Position numbers and translations under genes: made by a program. 64,000 nt of DNA from the NCBI GenBank assembly GCA_905215965.1, contig CAJMSD010000001.1:62001-126000 (forward strand). The letters are read 5' to 3'. Each line of letters starts with the position of its first letter. Within the stretch, counting starts at the first letter, position 1. Positions 18,201 to 25,231 of this stretch are shown piece by piece. A model generated the notes under the pieces. That model was not told the origin of the DNA and made no database searches. It saw only the letters and a program-made list of their open reading frames with translations. The DNA is from an uncultured bacterium. Lineage in GTDB: Bacteria > Bacillota > Clostridia > Oscillospirales > Ruminococcaceae.

Positions 18201-19769
18201 GTTGTATTAAAAGATTCAAGCGGTTCATTAACTGCAGATCGTGACTACTATCTTAATGATTCAACGTTGGATTATTATTGCTCAGATAAGACTGTTACAA
18301 TAATTGAGATAGAGTACGAGTATTATTATGGGGGACCAGTTATTATTAACGGTACTCAAATTACACCAACAGTTGTTGATAATATTGCTACATTAACAGA
18401 TTCGTCATTCACCAATCCTTTGACAACTATTAAGTATTGGGACTGGGGCTGTAAAGTGAAAGAAATCCGCTTCTACTACACACCAAGCGAAACCCTTGAA
18501 ATTAACCCGACAACAGCGGAAGTTGTTGCAGGCGATACGCTTCAGATGAATGCCGTTACGCCGATGGGCACTGTACACTGGACATCAGGCAATCCTACAA
18601 TTGCTGCAGTTGACGAAAGCAGCGGTCTTATAACAGCGTTAAAGGCAGGAGTTGTTACAATAACTGCCAAGGATGACACAGCCACAAGAACATCAGCAAT
18701 AACGGTCAAACCGTTTACCGTAAATAACGATGCGGCATCTGTTCAGGTAACTGAGGGTGAAACGGTTCAGCTTACCGCAAACAACGCTAACGGTACTGTT
18801 GAGTGGAGTTCGGATAATGAGTCGATTGCTACAGTCGATAACAACGGACGTGTTACGGCAACAGGCAAAACGGGAAAAGCTGTAATTACCGCAGATCACG
18901 GCAACGGCGTAACCGATACTATCGAAATCAACGTTCAGAGCAAGGAGCTTAGCTTCACGGTTGACAGAACAATGCTGCATATCGGAGACACTTCGGCATC
19001 AACCGTAACTCCGGGCGATGACGTAACTTATACCGTCGATAAAGACGGCGTAGTTACTGTCGATGCAGACGGAACAATAACAGCCGTAGGAAACGGCGAA
19101 GCAACTATCACAGCAACAAGAGGAACAAAGAGCTCTACGCTTACTATTAAGGTTGCGCCTCTCATATTAACGCCTACGGAGCATGAGATGTCGCTGAACG
19201 AAATATATTCGCTCACGGCTGAAAATGTTGTCGGAACAGCGCAATGGAGTTCTGATAATCCCGATATCGTAAGTGTTGATGAAAACGGTGTGCTTACAGC
19301 TAAAAACGAAGGCACAGCTTTGATAACATTAAAAGACAGCACAAGCGGCGTTGTAACGTGTGCAATTACGGTAATCATTAAAGAACAAACGGTGGAAATT
19401 CCCGCAGAAGCTGAGCAGATCGGCACATTCACAATTAAAAAAGCCGATGGCTGGACAACAAGGCTCGAAGATCTGCCGCTTACGGATGGAAACGGCAACT
19501 GCTATAAATACTATATAGTTGAAAAATCGGATCCTGACAAATATTACCCGATTTCGTACAGTCAAAACGGAATCAATCTTAAAAACGACGATGTGACGTC
19601 CTTAATAATCACGAATAAATCAAAAGACGTCGAGGACACACCGGTTACCATGCCCGAAACCGGCGGAACGGGAATGGCAAGATATTACGCAGCAGGTATT
19701 ACAATGATACTCGGCTCGTCCGCCGCTTACTATCTTATCAGACGACGCAGGAGACGCGCCGATCAATAA
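15297..19769 (+). CDS. Giant pilus adhesin, C-terminal part with SGNH esterase and sorting signal
   Basis: In-frame continuation of the adhesin, 1490 residues. No ribosome-binding site precedes the first possible start (TTG 15429, inside a CnaB domain), so it is probably not a separate gene. It holds six more CnaB domains, beginning at IGASKTW, VVEKQW, VSVDKMW, TIKKRW, TAEKKW and LELNKSW. The fourth of these is split by an SGNH hydrolase flanked by Thr-rich linkers. The sixth is split by an unidentified beta module plus about four Ig-like Big_2 repeats. The C terminus has a sorting signal, MPETGG (full-gene residue about 3610), a hydrophobic segment and six arginines. Met in place of Leu in the motif is unusual. 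Without suppression of the TAG this half would be silent. Confidence 0.8.
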   Translation: MGASKTWKQDPGADTKDISVTVQLFSSHTKSAEIPADAKPVENALSYIARPSDKTQPNDGTWILKQDYDSETDSYIWQDDVIWKNLPDGVDGKPLYYYVKEIAYNIGGVNYELDQNGHYVDGSGNVYVDESGIEGEYKPTYADNGTNNDGVVSITNSREFVVEKQWLNRDGSVMKNPPSEYSEIEFTLTGIKEDGTEVNIALGENNKLSAANGWKVEIPQYLVSQYIKFKIQEVNAPYFYIVSDVYSLNGTVGVVTLINQSQEISEIDVSVDKMWGDGDDVHTNENVEVTLYKYTGGRRFTNDDIKGFESSLPAGVALVETIDPEHPITNPITLDKDNDWSYTWTNLPYKENGSIVKYYAVETKGNEKYVSSYEYTNNDSSQHMDITNSLPGAVTIKKRWIDAEDGSILMAGVPNEVKVEIYRQTTAAASTAATTTTTTTMTSSGSQTVATDQIKLMALGDSITDGYNIAGAYRQYLYKDLVKAGYNIDMVGTKGWSGDKDYDDDNEGYSGYAIKKYSVQNRAGLYETIVGNNTISNNKPDIILLMIGTNDILDNQMGTVDGGTEDIKARLQSLVDHIYSQYSDPNDLTLFIANPTILGPSAMQDYLYNSYNLDSQAKQKLFDDNISKYTGYIKEIVNAEKAKGHDVVFVNVNSQLTLSDIRVDQIHPTEGGFEKMGKYFAKAIDAHLKGETLDDTTTTTTTTTNGGSSSETTTTTTVNAEDLELVTDAEDSGISADGTVTLNADNGWSVSLINLPVSDGTNEYIYYVKEVNGEYYEVKYYNNGQKPGSNQIITVENTTEGNPISITAEKKWEGIPENSGITHPDAVTLQLLAADTKDGTYSAFGEPVTIGEEQSWSYTWENLKGSKFYKVEETEIPNGWTVTYENNDGTQTDADVITVVNTLDKGSLELNKSWYQDNDGGTSEVEVEVWRVAEDMENAIAQLSLNTKYFKAPKIMAAEPRVGDNSNCVVLKDSSGSLTADRDYYLNDSTLDYYCSDKTVTIIEIEYEYYYGGPVIINGTQITPTVVDNIATLTDSSFTNPLTTIKYWDWGCKVKEIRFYYTPSETLEINPTTAEVVAGDTLQMNAVTPMGTVHWTSGNPTIAAVDESSGLITALKAGVVTITAKDDTATRTSAITVKPFTVNNDAASVQVTEGETVQLTANNANGTVEWSSDNESIATVDNNGRVTATGKTGKAVITADHGNGVTDTIEINVQSKELSFTVDRTMLHIGDTSASTVTPGDDVTYTVDKDGVVTVDADGTITAVGNGEATITATRGTKSSTLTIKVAPLILTPTEHEMSLNEIYSLTAENVVGTAQWSSDNPDIVSVDENGVLTAKNEGTALITLKDSTSGVVTCAITVIIKEQTVEIPAEAEQIGTFTIKKADGWTTRLEDLPLTDGNGNCYKYYIVEKSDPDKYYPISYSQNGINLKNDDVTSLIITNKSKDVEDTPVTMPETGGTGMARYYAAGITMILGSSAAYYLIRRRRRRADQ
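16575..17460 (+). other. SGNH/CE3-like esterase domain inserted in a CnaB domain
   Basis: Coding segment inside the adhesin. Thr-rich linkers (about 16582-16635 and 17380-17455) border a domain with LGDSITDG (Ser codon 16680), a GTND block near 16939 and a DQIHPT block (Asp codon 17286, His codon 17295). These are SGNH blocks I, III and V. The pattern with GAYRQYLYKDL after block I resembles acetylxylan esterase family CE3. Residues on either side complete a single CnaB fold, so the enzyme sits in a loop of that domain. Confidence 0.85.
18110..19385 (+). other. Unidentified beta module plus Big_2 repeats inserted in the last CnaB domain
   Basis: After VEVEVWRVAED the CnaB sequence is interrupted. 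First comes a ~100-residue module (18180-18480) rich in Tyr/Trp with NCVVLKDSSG, IEYEYYYGG and TTIKYWDWGCKVKEIRFYY; it looks like a carbohydrate-binding beta sandwich, but I cannot name a family. Then about four Ig-like group 2 repeats follow, with signatures such as VEWSSDNESIATVDNNGRVT. CnaB sequence resumes at FTIKKADGWTTRLEDLPL and ends with IITNKS. Confidence 0.7.
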
Positions 19770-19782
19770 TCAAACGTTTGCA

Positions 19783-19815
19783 GGACTGCGAACGCCCGAA
19801 AAGCCTACGCAGTCC
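19783..19815 (+). promoter_or_regulatory. Hairpin between adhesin and major pilin genes
   Basis: GGACTGCG (19783-19790) pairs with CGCAGTCC (19808-19815). There is no T run after it, so it is more likely an RNA processing or stability element than a terminator. Confidence 0.55.
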
Positions 19816-19857
19816 CGCATAAAACCAACGATAAAATTTATTTAAAGGAGAATTATT

Positions 19858-21453
19858 ATGAAAAACTTTAAGAAAATCACAGCGGCAATCGCAGCTACAT
19901 TAATGGCAGCTTCACTTTCAATCCCAATGGCTATGTCAGTTCCCGCTTCGGCAGCATCGATCACAATTAACGGAATTACTGCAAATCAGGAGCACACATT
20001 CGAGGTTTATCAGGTATTTACAGGTGACCTTGATGAAGAAACTAATAAATTCACCAATTTGAAGTGGGGCTCTGGCGTTACTTCATATAATGGAAATGCT
20101 GTTACAGAAGGTGATCTTGTTGACAGCGCTACTATTGATGAGATAAGCAAAGGTGACGCAAGAACGGTTGCTAAAGCTATTGTAACAAGTGCTACAAAGG
20201 CTTGTGATGACGTAACATCAAACGGAGAGAGCGTTACCATTGATAATCTTGCAGACGGTTATTACATCATAAAGGACGTTTCCAATTTAGGTGAAGCTGA
20301 CGATGCAAATTCTTCATATATCGTTCAGGTTGCAGGTACAACTACTGTAAGCATTAAAAACGCAAAGCCGTCTGTTGATAAACAGGTTCTGGACGAAGAA
20401 GCTGATGCAGAATCAGGTAATACTAATGGTTGGGGCGAATCTGCCGACCACGCTATCAATGAAACATTCAAGTTCAAGCTGACAGCAACTATACCTGCTG
20501 ACGCTAATCTTGCTACATACGAGACCTATAAGCTCGTATTCAACGATAAGATGTCTGACGGAGTTACTTTTGAAGATATCGCAAGCGTTACAGTTAACGG
20601 TGAATCAACTGAGGCTTACACAACTACGGCAACAGAGGATACAGCAGGTCTTGGTTGGTCGCTCACTATTGATGATGTTAAGGCAATAGTTAATGCAAAC
20701 GACGCTGATATTTTCGGTAAAACTGAATTCACCGTAGAAGTAATTTACAATGCTCACCTTAATGAAAATGCAATTGTCGATAAGGCAAGTCAGGAAGCCG
20801 GAACACCTGAGAATACAAACAACAACAATGTATATCTTGAATATTCCAACAACCCTGACCACTTTGGTGCAGGCGGCTCAACACCTGATGATGAAACAGG
20901 TGAAACTCCTAAGGATTATGTATGGGTATTCACATACGAAGTAGACAATACTAAGTATGAGCTCGAAGCTAAAGACGGCAACGAGCTTGCAGGAGCTAAG
21001 TTCTCGCTCCATACCGGTTCAGCAACAGGTGATAAAATTAACATGACATGGAATGATACTAAGAAAGCTTATATGCCTACAGCAACTGGCGGAACTGCAG
21101 CTGAGTATATGGAATCTCAGACAGACGGTACATTCAATATCATGGGTCTTGACGCAGGTACATATTACCTCGTGGAGGATGAAGCACCTACAGGCTTTAA
21201 TAAGGTTGAGCCTATCGAGATCGTGATCGGTGCAACACACAGCGAAACAGATAAGGAGTCAGAAGCAGTTACAATGACTCTCAGCGCAGATAATAAGGGC
21301 ATGGATAATGATATCGTAGATACAAAGACATCTTCACTCCCTGAGACCGGTGGTATCGGTACAAAGTTGTTCTACATCGGCGGCGGCTGTCTGGTAGGAC
21401 TTGCAGGCGTACTTCTCATCACAAAGAAGCGCGCAAAGAACGCACAGAACTAA
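19858..21453 (+). CDS. Major pilin subunit, LPETG-anchored
   Basis: A 531-residue backbone pilin of the Gram-positive sortase type. It has a signal peptide (1-33, ending ASA), an N-terminal D1 domain with a FEVYQVFTG strand, and a second isopeptide domain starting near KPSVDKQVLDEE, which supplies the likely pilin-motif lysine. A C-terminal CnaB domain contains the E-box YYLVEDEAPTGF. The sorting signal LPETG is at 494-498, followed by a hydrophobic helix and a KKRAK tail. Start ATG follows AAAGGAG. In this pathway a class C sortase joins LPETG threonine to the pilin-motif lysine of the next subunit; that sortase is the next gene. Hairpins lie on both sides of the gene. Confidence 0.93.
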   Translation: MKNFKKITAAIAATLMAASLSIPMAMSVPASAASITINGITANQEHTFEVYQVFTGDLDEETNKFTNLKWGSGVTSYNGNAVTEGDLVDSATIDEISKGDARTVAKAIVTSATKACDDVTSNGESVTIDNLADGYYIIKDVSNLGEADDANSSYIVQVAGTTTVSIKNAKPSVDKQVLDEEADAESGNTNGWGESADHAINETFKFKLTATIPADANLATYETYKLVFNDKMSDGVTFEDIASVTVNGESTEAYTTTATEDTAGLGWSLTIDDVKAIVNANDADIFGKTEFTVEVIYNAHLNENAIVDKASQEAGTPENTNNNNVYLEYSNNPDHFGAGGSTPDDETGETPKDYVWVFTYEVDNTKYELEAKDGNELAGAKFSLHTGSATGDKINMTWNDTKKAYMPTATGGTAAEYMESQTDGTFNIMGLDAGTYYLVEDEAPTGFNKVEPIEIVIGATHSETDKESEAVTMTLSADNKGMDNDIVDTKTSSLPETGGIGTKLFYIGGGCLVGLAGVLLITKKRAKNAQN

Positions 21454-21480
21454 TTAAGAAATTTTGATCTTATCCAATAA

Positions 21481-21513
21481 CCTGATCTCCCGGCAAGTCC
21501 GGGAGACATCAGG
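21481..21513 (+). promoter_or_regulatory. Strong hairpin between pilin and sortase genes
   Basis: CCTGAT-CTCCCGG-CAAGT-CCGGGAG-AC-ATCAGG forms a 13-bp stem with one 2-base bulge. There is no T run after it. It probably lowers or uncouples sortase expression relative to pilin, or protects the pilin message (inference). Confidence 0.65.
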
Positions 21514-21554
21514 GAGGACTCCATAAGCAAGTGCTGTCCTCTGAGGAGGAACGC

Positions 21555-22442
21555 ATGAAAAGAAACAAGGATATTGTTACAACAATAATTTTAATTTTAA
21601 TATTGCTTGTGGGGCTCTCCGTGATGCTGTATCCAACTTTCAGCGACTGGTGGAACAAGAACAAGGCATCGCACGTTATTTCCGATTATCAGGAAACCGT
21701 TGCCAAGCTCGATGAAGCGCAGTACGACCGGATCTGGGAGAAAGCTCGGGCATATAACGAGCAGCTGGCAGGATTGTACGATCCGTTCACGAATTACGAC
21801 GCAATAGAGGGCTACGAAGAGGCTCTTAATGTTTCGGGTTCGGGAATCATAGGTTATATAACTATCCCTGCGATACGCGTCAATCTTCCCGTGTATCACG
21901 GCACAAGCGAGGGAGTGTTGAACGTGGCGATCGGTCACTTGCAGGGTTCGTCTCTTCCGGTAGGCGGAGCAAATACTCATGCGGTTCTTTCGGGACACCG
22001 CGGACTGCCCTCTGCGAGGCTTTTCACCGATCTTGACGATATTGTTGTCGGAGATACGTTTACGCTCAATGTGCTTAATGAAACTCTCACCTATGAGGTG
22101 GAAAAAATCTTGACCGTAAGGCCGGAGGAAATGGATAAGCTTGCGATAATTCAGGGCGGCGACTACGTAACGCTGATGACCTGCACGCCCTACGGAGTCA
22201 ATACTCACCGTCTCCTTATACGCGCTCACAGGATAGATACGGTCTACGAGCAGCAAAGGATAAAAGCTTCCGCGGACGCAGTTCAGGTTGATCCGATGTT
22301 GGCTGTTCCCGTAATATCGGTTCCGCTGTTGATCGGTCTGTTTATTTTCTGGGGAATCACGGGTAAATCAAGAAAGCGATCTTCGATAAAATCAAAGTAT
22401 AAATATATGCAGAAAGGCGGGTTGAAATATGTCGATAAATAA
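21555..22442 (+). CDS. srtC: Class C pilin-polymerising sortase
   Basis: A 295-residue membrane transpeptidase that links pilin subunits. ATG at 21555 sits 5 bases after GAGGAGG, which excludes the in-frame GTG at 21531. There is an N-terminal membrane helix (about 8-27), a lid-like stretch with LYDPF, and a sortase core with catalytic His148 (LSGHRG), Cys210 (TCTPYG) and Arg223 (LLIRA). A second hydrophobic helix near the C terminus (about 252-272) is typical of class C. It lies between the two pilin genes and overlaps the next gene by 14 bases. Confidence 0.94.
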   Translation: MKRNKDIVTTIILILILLVGLSVMLYPTFSDWWNKNKASHVISDYQETVAKLDEAQYDRIWEKARAYNEQLAGLYDPFTNYDAIEGYEEALNVSGSGIIGYITIPAIRVNLPVYHGTSEGVLNVAIGHLQGSSLPVGGANTHAVLSGHRGLPSARLFTDLDDIVVGDTFTLNVLNETLTYEVEKILTVRPEEMDKLAIIQGGDYVTLMTCTPYGVNTHRLLIRAHRIDTVYEQQRIKASADAVQVDPMLAVPVISVPLLIGLFIFWGITGKSRKRSSIKSKYKYMQKGGLKYVDK

Positions 22443-23385
22443 ATCAAAGCTGTTTTCAATAATTTTTAGCATAGTAATGGTGATTTCAACCGTGGCTGTT
22501 ATGATTCCGGCTGTTGTTTCGGCGGAAGCTGATAAAACTCTTACGCTGATATGCCGCAAGGACGATATAACCTTGACAGGTATGGAATGGGAGCTCTACA
22601 AGGTCGGCGAGCGCCGGAATGACGAGCTTGTATTAACGGGAGCTTTTGCAAGTTATCCTGTCGATCTGCATGATATGTCCGCCGATAATATCAGCGCAGC
22701 GGCGAAAACTCTCGAGGCTTATGCTGCGGCAGATCAGATATCTGCTTTTGCTGAGGGCAAAACAGATGAAAAGGGCGAGCTTAAATTTAACGGACTTGAA
22801 TCCGGCTTGTATCTTGCGTCAGGAGAGATCCTGCTGGTGGGCAGTGTGTATTATGTTCCCTCGGCGCTTCTGATAGAGGTCGGCGAGAACGGCGGAAGCT
22901 TAAATTACGACGCTTATCCTAAATTTTATTACGATTCGGCAAACCTCGATTCCAAAACATACACCGTGAAAAAGGTCTGGGTCGGGGACGATGAAAACAA
23001 GCAGGCGCGCCCTGTTTCAGTAACTGTTGATATTTATAAGGATAATGCTTTATATGATACGGTCATACTCGATGAATCAAATAACTGGGAGTATAAGTGG
23101 AAGGATCTGGATTCGGCTGCGGCATGGAATGCTGTGGAGAGGGATATCCCTGCGAATTATAAAGTGAGCATTGAAAATAATATGACGCAGTATCTTATCA
23201 AAAACAGCTATGAAAAAACCGTTGAAGAGGTCACAACGACAACAACGCTCCAGACGACAACAACTTCCGGCGAGACTAAGCTACCACAGACGGGACAATT
23301 GTGGTGGCCTGTGCCTGTTCTCGGCGCGAGCGGATTGTTGATGATCGGAATAGGACTTCGTCTTGGTAAAAAGGATCGTAAATAA
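22429..23385 (+). CDS. Second (probably basal) pilin, LPQTG
   Basis: A 318-residue surface protein. It has a signal peptide (about 1-32), an N-terminal beta-domain with MEWELYKVG, then one CnaB domain starting KKVWVGDDENKQARP and ending near LIKNSYEK. A Thr-rich spacer (TTTTLQTTTT) leads to the sorting signal LPQTG at 285-289, a hydrophobic helix and a KKDRK tail. A short pilin with a single CnaB domain and a spacer resembles basal pilins that are finally attached to peptidoglycan (inference). The start overlaps the sortase gene by 14 bases and the stop overlaps the next start by 1 base (TAATG). Confidence 0.88.
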   Translation: MSINKSKLFSIIFSIVMVISTVAVMIPAVVSAEADKTLTLICRKDDITLTGMEWELYKVGERRNDELVLTGAFASYPVDLHDMSADNISAAAKTLEAYAAADQISAFAEGKTDEKGELKFNGLESGLYLASGEILLVGSVYYVPSALLIEVGENGGSLNYDAYPKFYYDSANLDSKTYTVKKVWVGDDENKQARPVSVTVDIYKDNALYDTVILDESNNWEYKWKDLDSAAAWNAVERDIPANYKVSIENNMTQYLIKNSYEKTVEEVTTTTTLQTTTTSGETKLPQTGQLWWPVPVLGASGLLMIGIGLRLGKKDRK

Positions 23386-24011
23386 TGAAAAAAATTAAAG
23401 TCGCTTGCATTTCAATCGGAACAGCGTTGCTTTTGGCGGCGTTGTTCTTTGTTTTATTTAATTTAAATCAGGACAGAAAAAGCGGAGAAACGGCGCAGAG
23501 TATTCTCGCGGAGCTGAAAGAGGACATAATGGAAAATTCTTCCGAAGAGGATATTGAAAACTCGGTGAATGACGATCTGTATTCGGAGTACGAATCGTCC
23601 GAAGCAGCCGAGCCGTATGCAGATATTGACGGGAATACCTATATAGGCGTAATTGCGATTCCGTCATTGGGGATAGAGCTTCCCGTGATGAACGAGTGGA
23701 GCTATCCCTCCTTGAAGATCTCGCCCTGCCGCTACAAAGGAACTGCCGCGGATAATGATTTGATAATTGCGGCACATAATTATAAATCTCATTTCGGCAG
23801 AATAAACGAGCTTAGCGGCGGTGAGGAGATAATTTTTACCGACGCAGCCGGAAAGCTCTACAGGTACGAGGTAACGCTTGTGGATAACATTCGCGGCACC
23901 GATATCGAAGCTATGGAGTTTGATTCGTCCGAGGACTGGGATATAACTCTTTTTACTTGTACGCTCAGCGGTCAGAGCAGAGTAACGGTAAGAGCTGTCA
24001 GGGTCGAATAA
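23385..24011 (+). CDS. Second sortase of the pilus locus
   Basis: A 208-residue single-pass sortase. The membrane helix (about 6-26) is followed by an acidic linker and the catalytic core from about 86. His131 is in IAAHNY, Cys192 in LFTCTLSG, and Arg199 or Arg203 in SRVTVRAVR. It lacks the lid and C-terminal helix of class C enzymes, and looks closer to class D or another housekeeping-like type. Its likely job is to anchor the finished pilus or the LPQTG subunit to the wall, which is inference from the two-sortase layout. It ends the operon; no clear plus-strand terminator follows. Confidence 0.88.
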   Translation: MKKIKVACISIGTALLLAALFFVLFNLNQDRKSGETAQSILAELKEDIMENSSEEDIENSVNDDLYSEYESSEAAEPYADIDGNTYIGVIAIPSLGIELPVMNEWSYPSLKISPCRYKGTAADNDLIIAAHNYKSHFGRINELSGGEEIIFTDAAGKLYRYEVTLVDNIRGTDIEAMEFDSSEDWDITLFTCTLSGQSRVTVRAVRVE

Positions 24012-24035
24012 AAATGTAATCGTGCAAAAAAATAT

Positions 24036-24059
24036 CGGGTCTGCTAAAAAGCAGACCCG
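24036..24059 (-). terminator. Distal minus-strand hairpin terminator after the tRNA genes
   Basis: CGGGTCTGCT-AAAA-AGCAGACCCG; on the minus strand it is followed by ATATTTTTTT. It is a near duplicate of 24242-24265. Confidence 0.7.
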
Positions 24060-24134
24060 AAATGCGCCGCCGCTCGATAAGCTTATTACTTTAGAGTTTA
24101 TTGAAATCACAGGCTGCAAATTGATTTTATCCTG

Positions 24135-24222
24135 CCCACCTCCCTTGGGGGAGGCGTCAAAGAGCAGCCTTTTATGGTAAATTTAAGTCGGGTGGGGGAC
24201 GCGCGCCGCCGCTCGCTCAGCG
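24135..24222 (-). repeat. Dispersed repeat family A, copy 1
   Basis: The reverse complement of this stretch matches 31181-31269. Shared parts are CGCTGAGCGAGCGGCGGCGCG at one end, a middle part with TAAAAGGC, and CTCCCAAGGGAGGTGGG at the other end. The centre has diverged. It lies between the two minus-strand terminators. The rest of 24061-24134 shows only a partial copy (GCGCCGCCGCTCG). Confidence 0.75.
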
Positions 24223-24241
24223 GCTCGTGCAAAAAAAATAA

Positions 24242-24265
24242 CGGGTCTACTAAAAAGTAGACCCG
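24242..24265 (-). terminator. Terminator of the tRNA-Arg/tRNA-Ala transcript
   Basis: CGGGTCTACT-AAAA-AGTAGACCCG; on the minus strand it is followed by TTATTTTTTTT. It starts about 25 bases after the tRNA-Ala 3' end. Confidence 0.8.
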
Positions 24266-24290
24266 AATCGTGTACCGCTCGCTAAGCGGT

Positions 24291-24366
24291 TGGTGGACCT
24301 GAAGGGGATCGAACCCTCGACCTCTGCGTTGCGAACGCAGCGCTCTCCCAACTGAGCTACAAGCCC
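24291..24366 (-). tRNA. tRNA-Ala (anticodon CGC)
   Basis: A 76-base cloverleaf including an encoded CCA. The anticodon stem CTGCG/CGCAG encloses loop TTCGCAA, giving anticodon CGC (codon GCG). The acceptor stem starts GGGCTTG and its third pair is G-U, the alanine identity element. T arm GAGGGTTCGATCCCC-type sequence is intact. Confidence 0.95.
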
Positions 24367-24494
24367 ATACGGTTCCTTGCAGAAGAGATACAGCGGCAAA
24401 AATCATGCAAGGAATCAGAAAAATCGTGTGCGGATAAAAAGGAAAATCGCTCTCTGCAAATGAGGATCGATTTGTCCTGCCGAGGAAACTCGGC

Positions 24495-24569
24495 TGGTAC
24501 GCCTGACAGGAGTTGAACCTGCGCACATGGCGTCGGAGGCCACTGCTCTATCCACTGAGCTACAGGCGC
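24495..24569 (-). tRNA. tRNA-Arg (anticodon CCG)
   Basis: A 75-base cloverleaf with encoded CCA. The acceptor arm is GCGCCTG paired with CAGGCGT, and the D arm has TAGCTCAGTGGATAGAGCA. The anticodon stem GTGGC/GCCAT encloses loop CTCCGAC, giving CCG (codon CGG). It is upstream of tRNA-Ala on the same strand, so the two are probably co-transcribed. Confidence 0.95.
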
Positions 24570-24597
24570 AGGAATAATTTTCCGTGCCGCTATATAT

Positions 24598-24626
24598 ATT
24601 ATAGCAAAAACTATTGAAATTTGCAA
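24598..24626 (-). promoter_or_regulatory. Promoter of the tRNA genes
   Basis: Minus strand: TTGCAA (24621-24626), 17 bases, TATAAT (24598-24603), about 28 bases before tRNA-Arg. It overlaps the rightward promoter at 24614-24642. Confidence 0.75.
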
Positions 24627-24642
24627 TAGTTTATGATATAAT
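24614..24642 (+). promoter_or_regulatory. Promoter of the NlpC/P60-like gene
   Basis: TTGAAA (24614-24619), 17 bases, TATAAT (24637-24642). Its -35 box sits in the spacer of the leftward tRNA promoter. Confidence 0.8.
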
Positions 24643-24679
24643 TATTATAATAATTTTTTTGAATGAAGGTGTATCGCCG

Positions 24680-25231
24680 TTGGATTACATATATCTGGTA
24701 ATTGCACAGACGGGCACAGGCGCTGCTAAATTTTTCAAAATGATGACGAAAAAACCGTTTAATCATGTTTCTCTTGCCAGCGACGTCATGCTCTCGGAGA
24801 TGTACAGCTTTTGCCGTAATCATCATACTTTTCCGCTTCCTGCGACGTTTAATAAGGAAATAGTGGGTCAGGGAACGCTCGGACGTTTTGATTCAATTCC
24901 CTGCGAAATATACCGCATACCTGTTACGCACAAGCAAAAGGAAATTTATGAGGATACAATAAAATATTTTATCAAAAACAGAAATGTATTTTCGTATAAT
25001 CTGCTCGGTCTGGTTGCCGTTTATCTGAATATTGCGTGGAACCGAAAGAAAAATTTCTTTTGCTCGCAGTTTGTGGCATATACGATAGAGCAGATGGGTA
25101 TTCCGCTCGAAAAGCCGTTCTGTTTATATACTCCGGACGATTTCAGAGATTTCCCCGGATCTACGCTGATCTATGCAGGCGAGCTTAACAGCTTTTATAA
25201 TACTCACTCACCTAAAATGATCAGCAGCTGA
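24680..25231 (+). CDS. NlpC/P60-like (YiiX/YaeF type) hydrolase
   Basis: A 183-residue protein with the permuted papain-like fold of the YiiX/YaeF branch of the NlpC/P60 superfamily. Likely catalytic residues are His29 in FNHVSLASD and Cys128 in FFCSQFVAY; in this branch His precedes Cys. The TTG at 24680 follows AAGGTG by 8 bases. A more upstream in-frame TTG (24614) is part of the promoter -35 box and was rejected. There is no signal peptide, so it probably acts in the cytoplasm. The substrate is unknown; relatives act on peptide or lipid amide/ester bonds. The 3' end overlaps the opposite-strand small gene by 24 bases. Confidence 0.8.
   Translation: MDYIYLVIAQTGTGAAKFFKMMTKKPFNHVSLASDVMLSEMYSFCRNHHTFPLPATFNKEIVGQGTLGRFDSIPCEIYRIPVTHKQKEIYEDTIKYFIKNRNVFSYNLLGLVAVYLNIAWNRKKNFFCSQFVAYTIEQMGIPLEKPFCLYTPDDFRDFPGSTLIYAGELNSFYNTHSPKMISS

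Noticed and set aside
24614..24679. Extended N terminus (hydrophobic, starting KFAIVYDIIIIIIF) for the NlpC/P60-like protein
   Set aside because: The first codon is the -35 box of a consensus promoter whose -10 is at 24637-24642, so this stretch is largely not transcribed.
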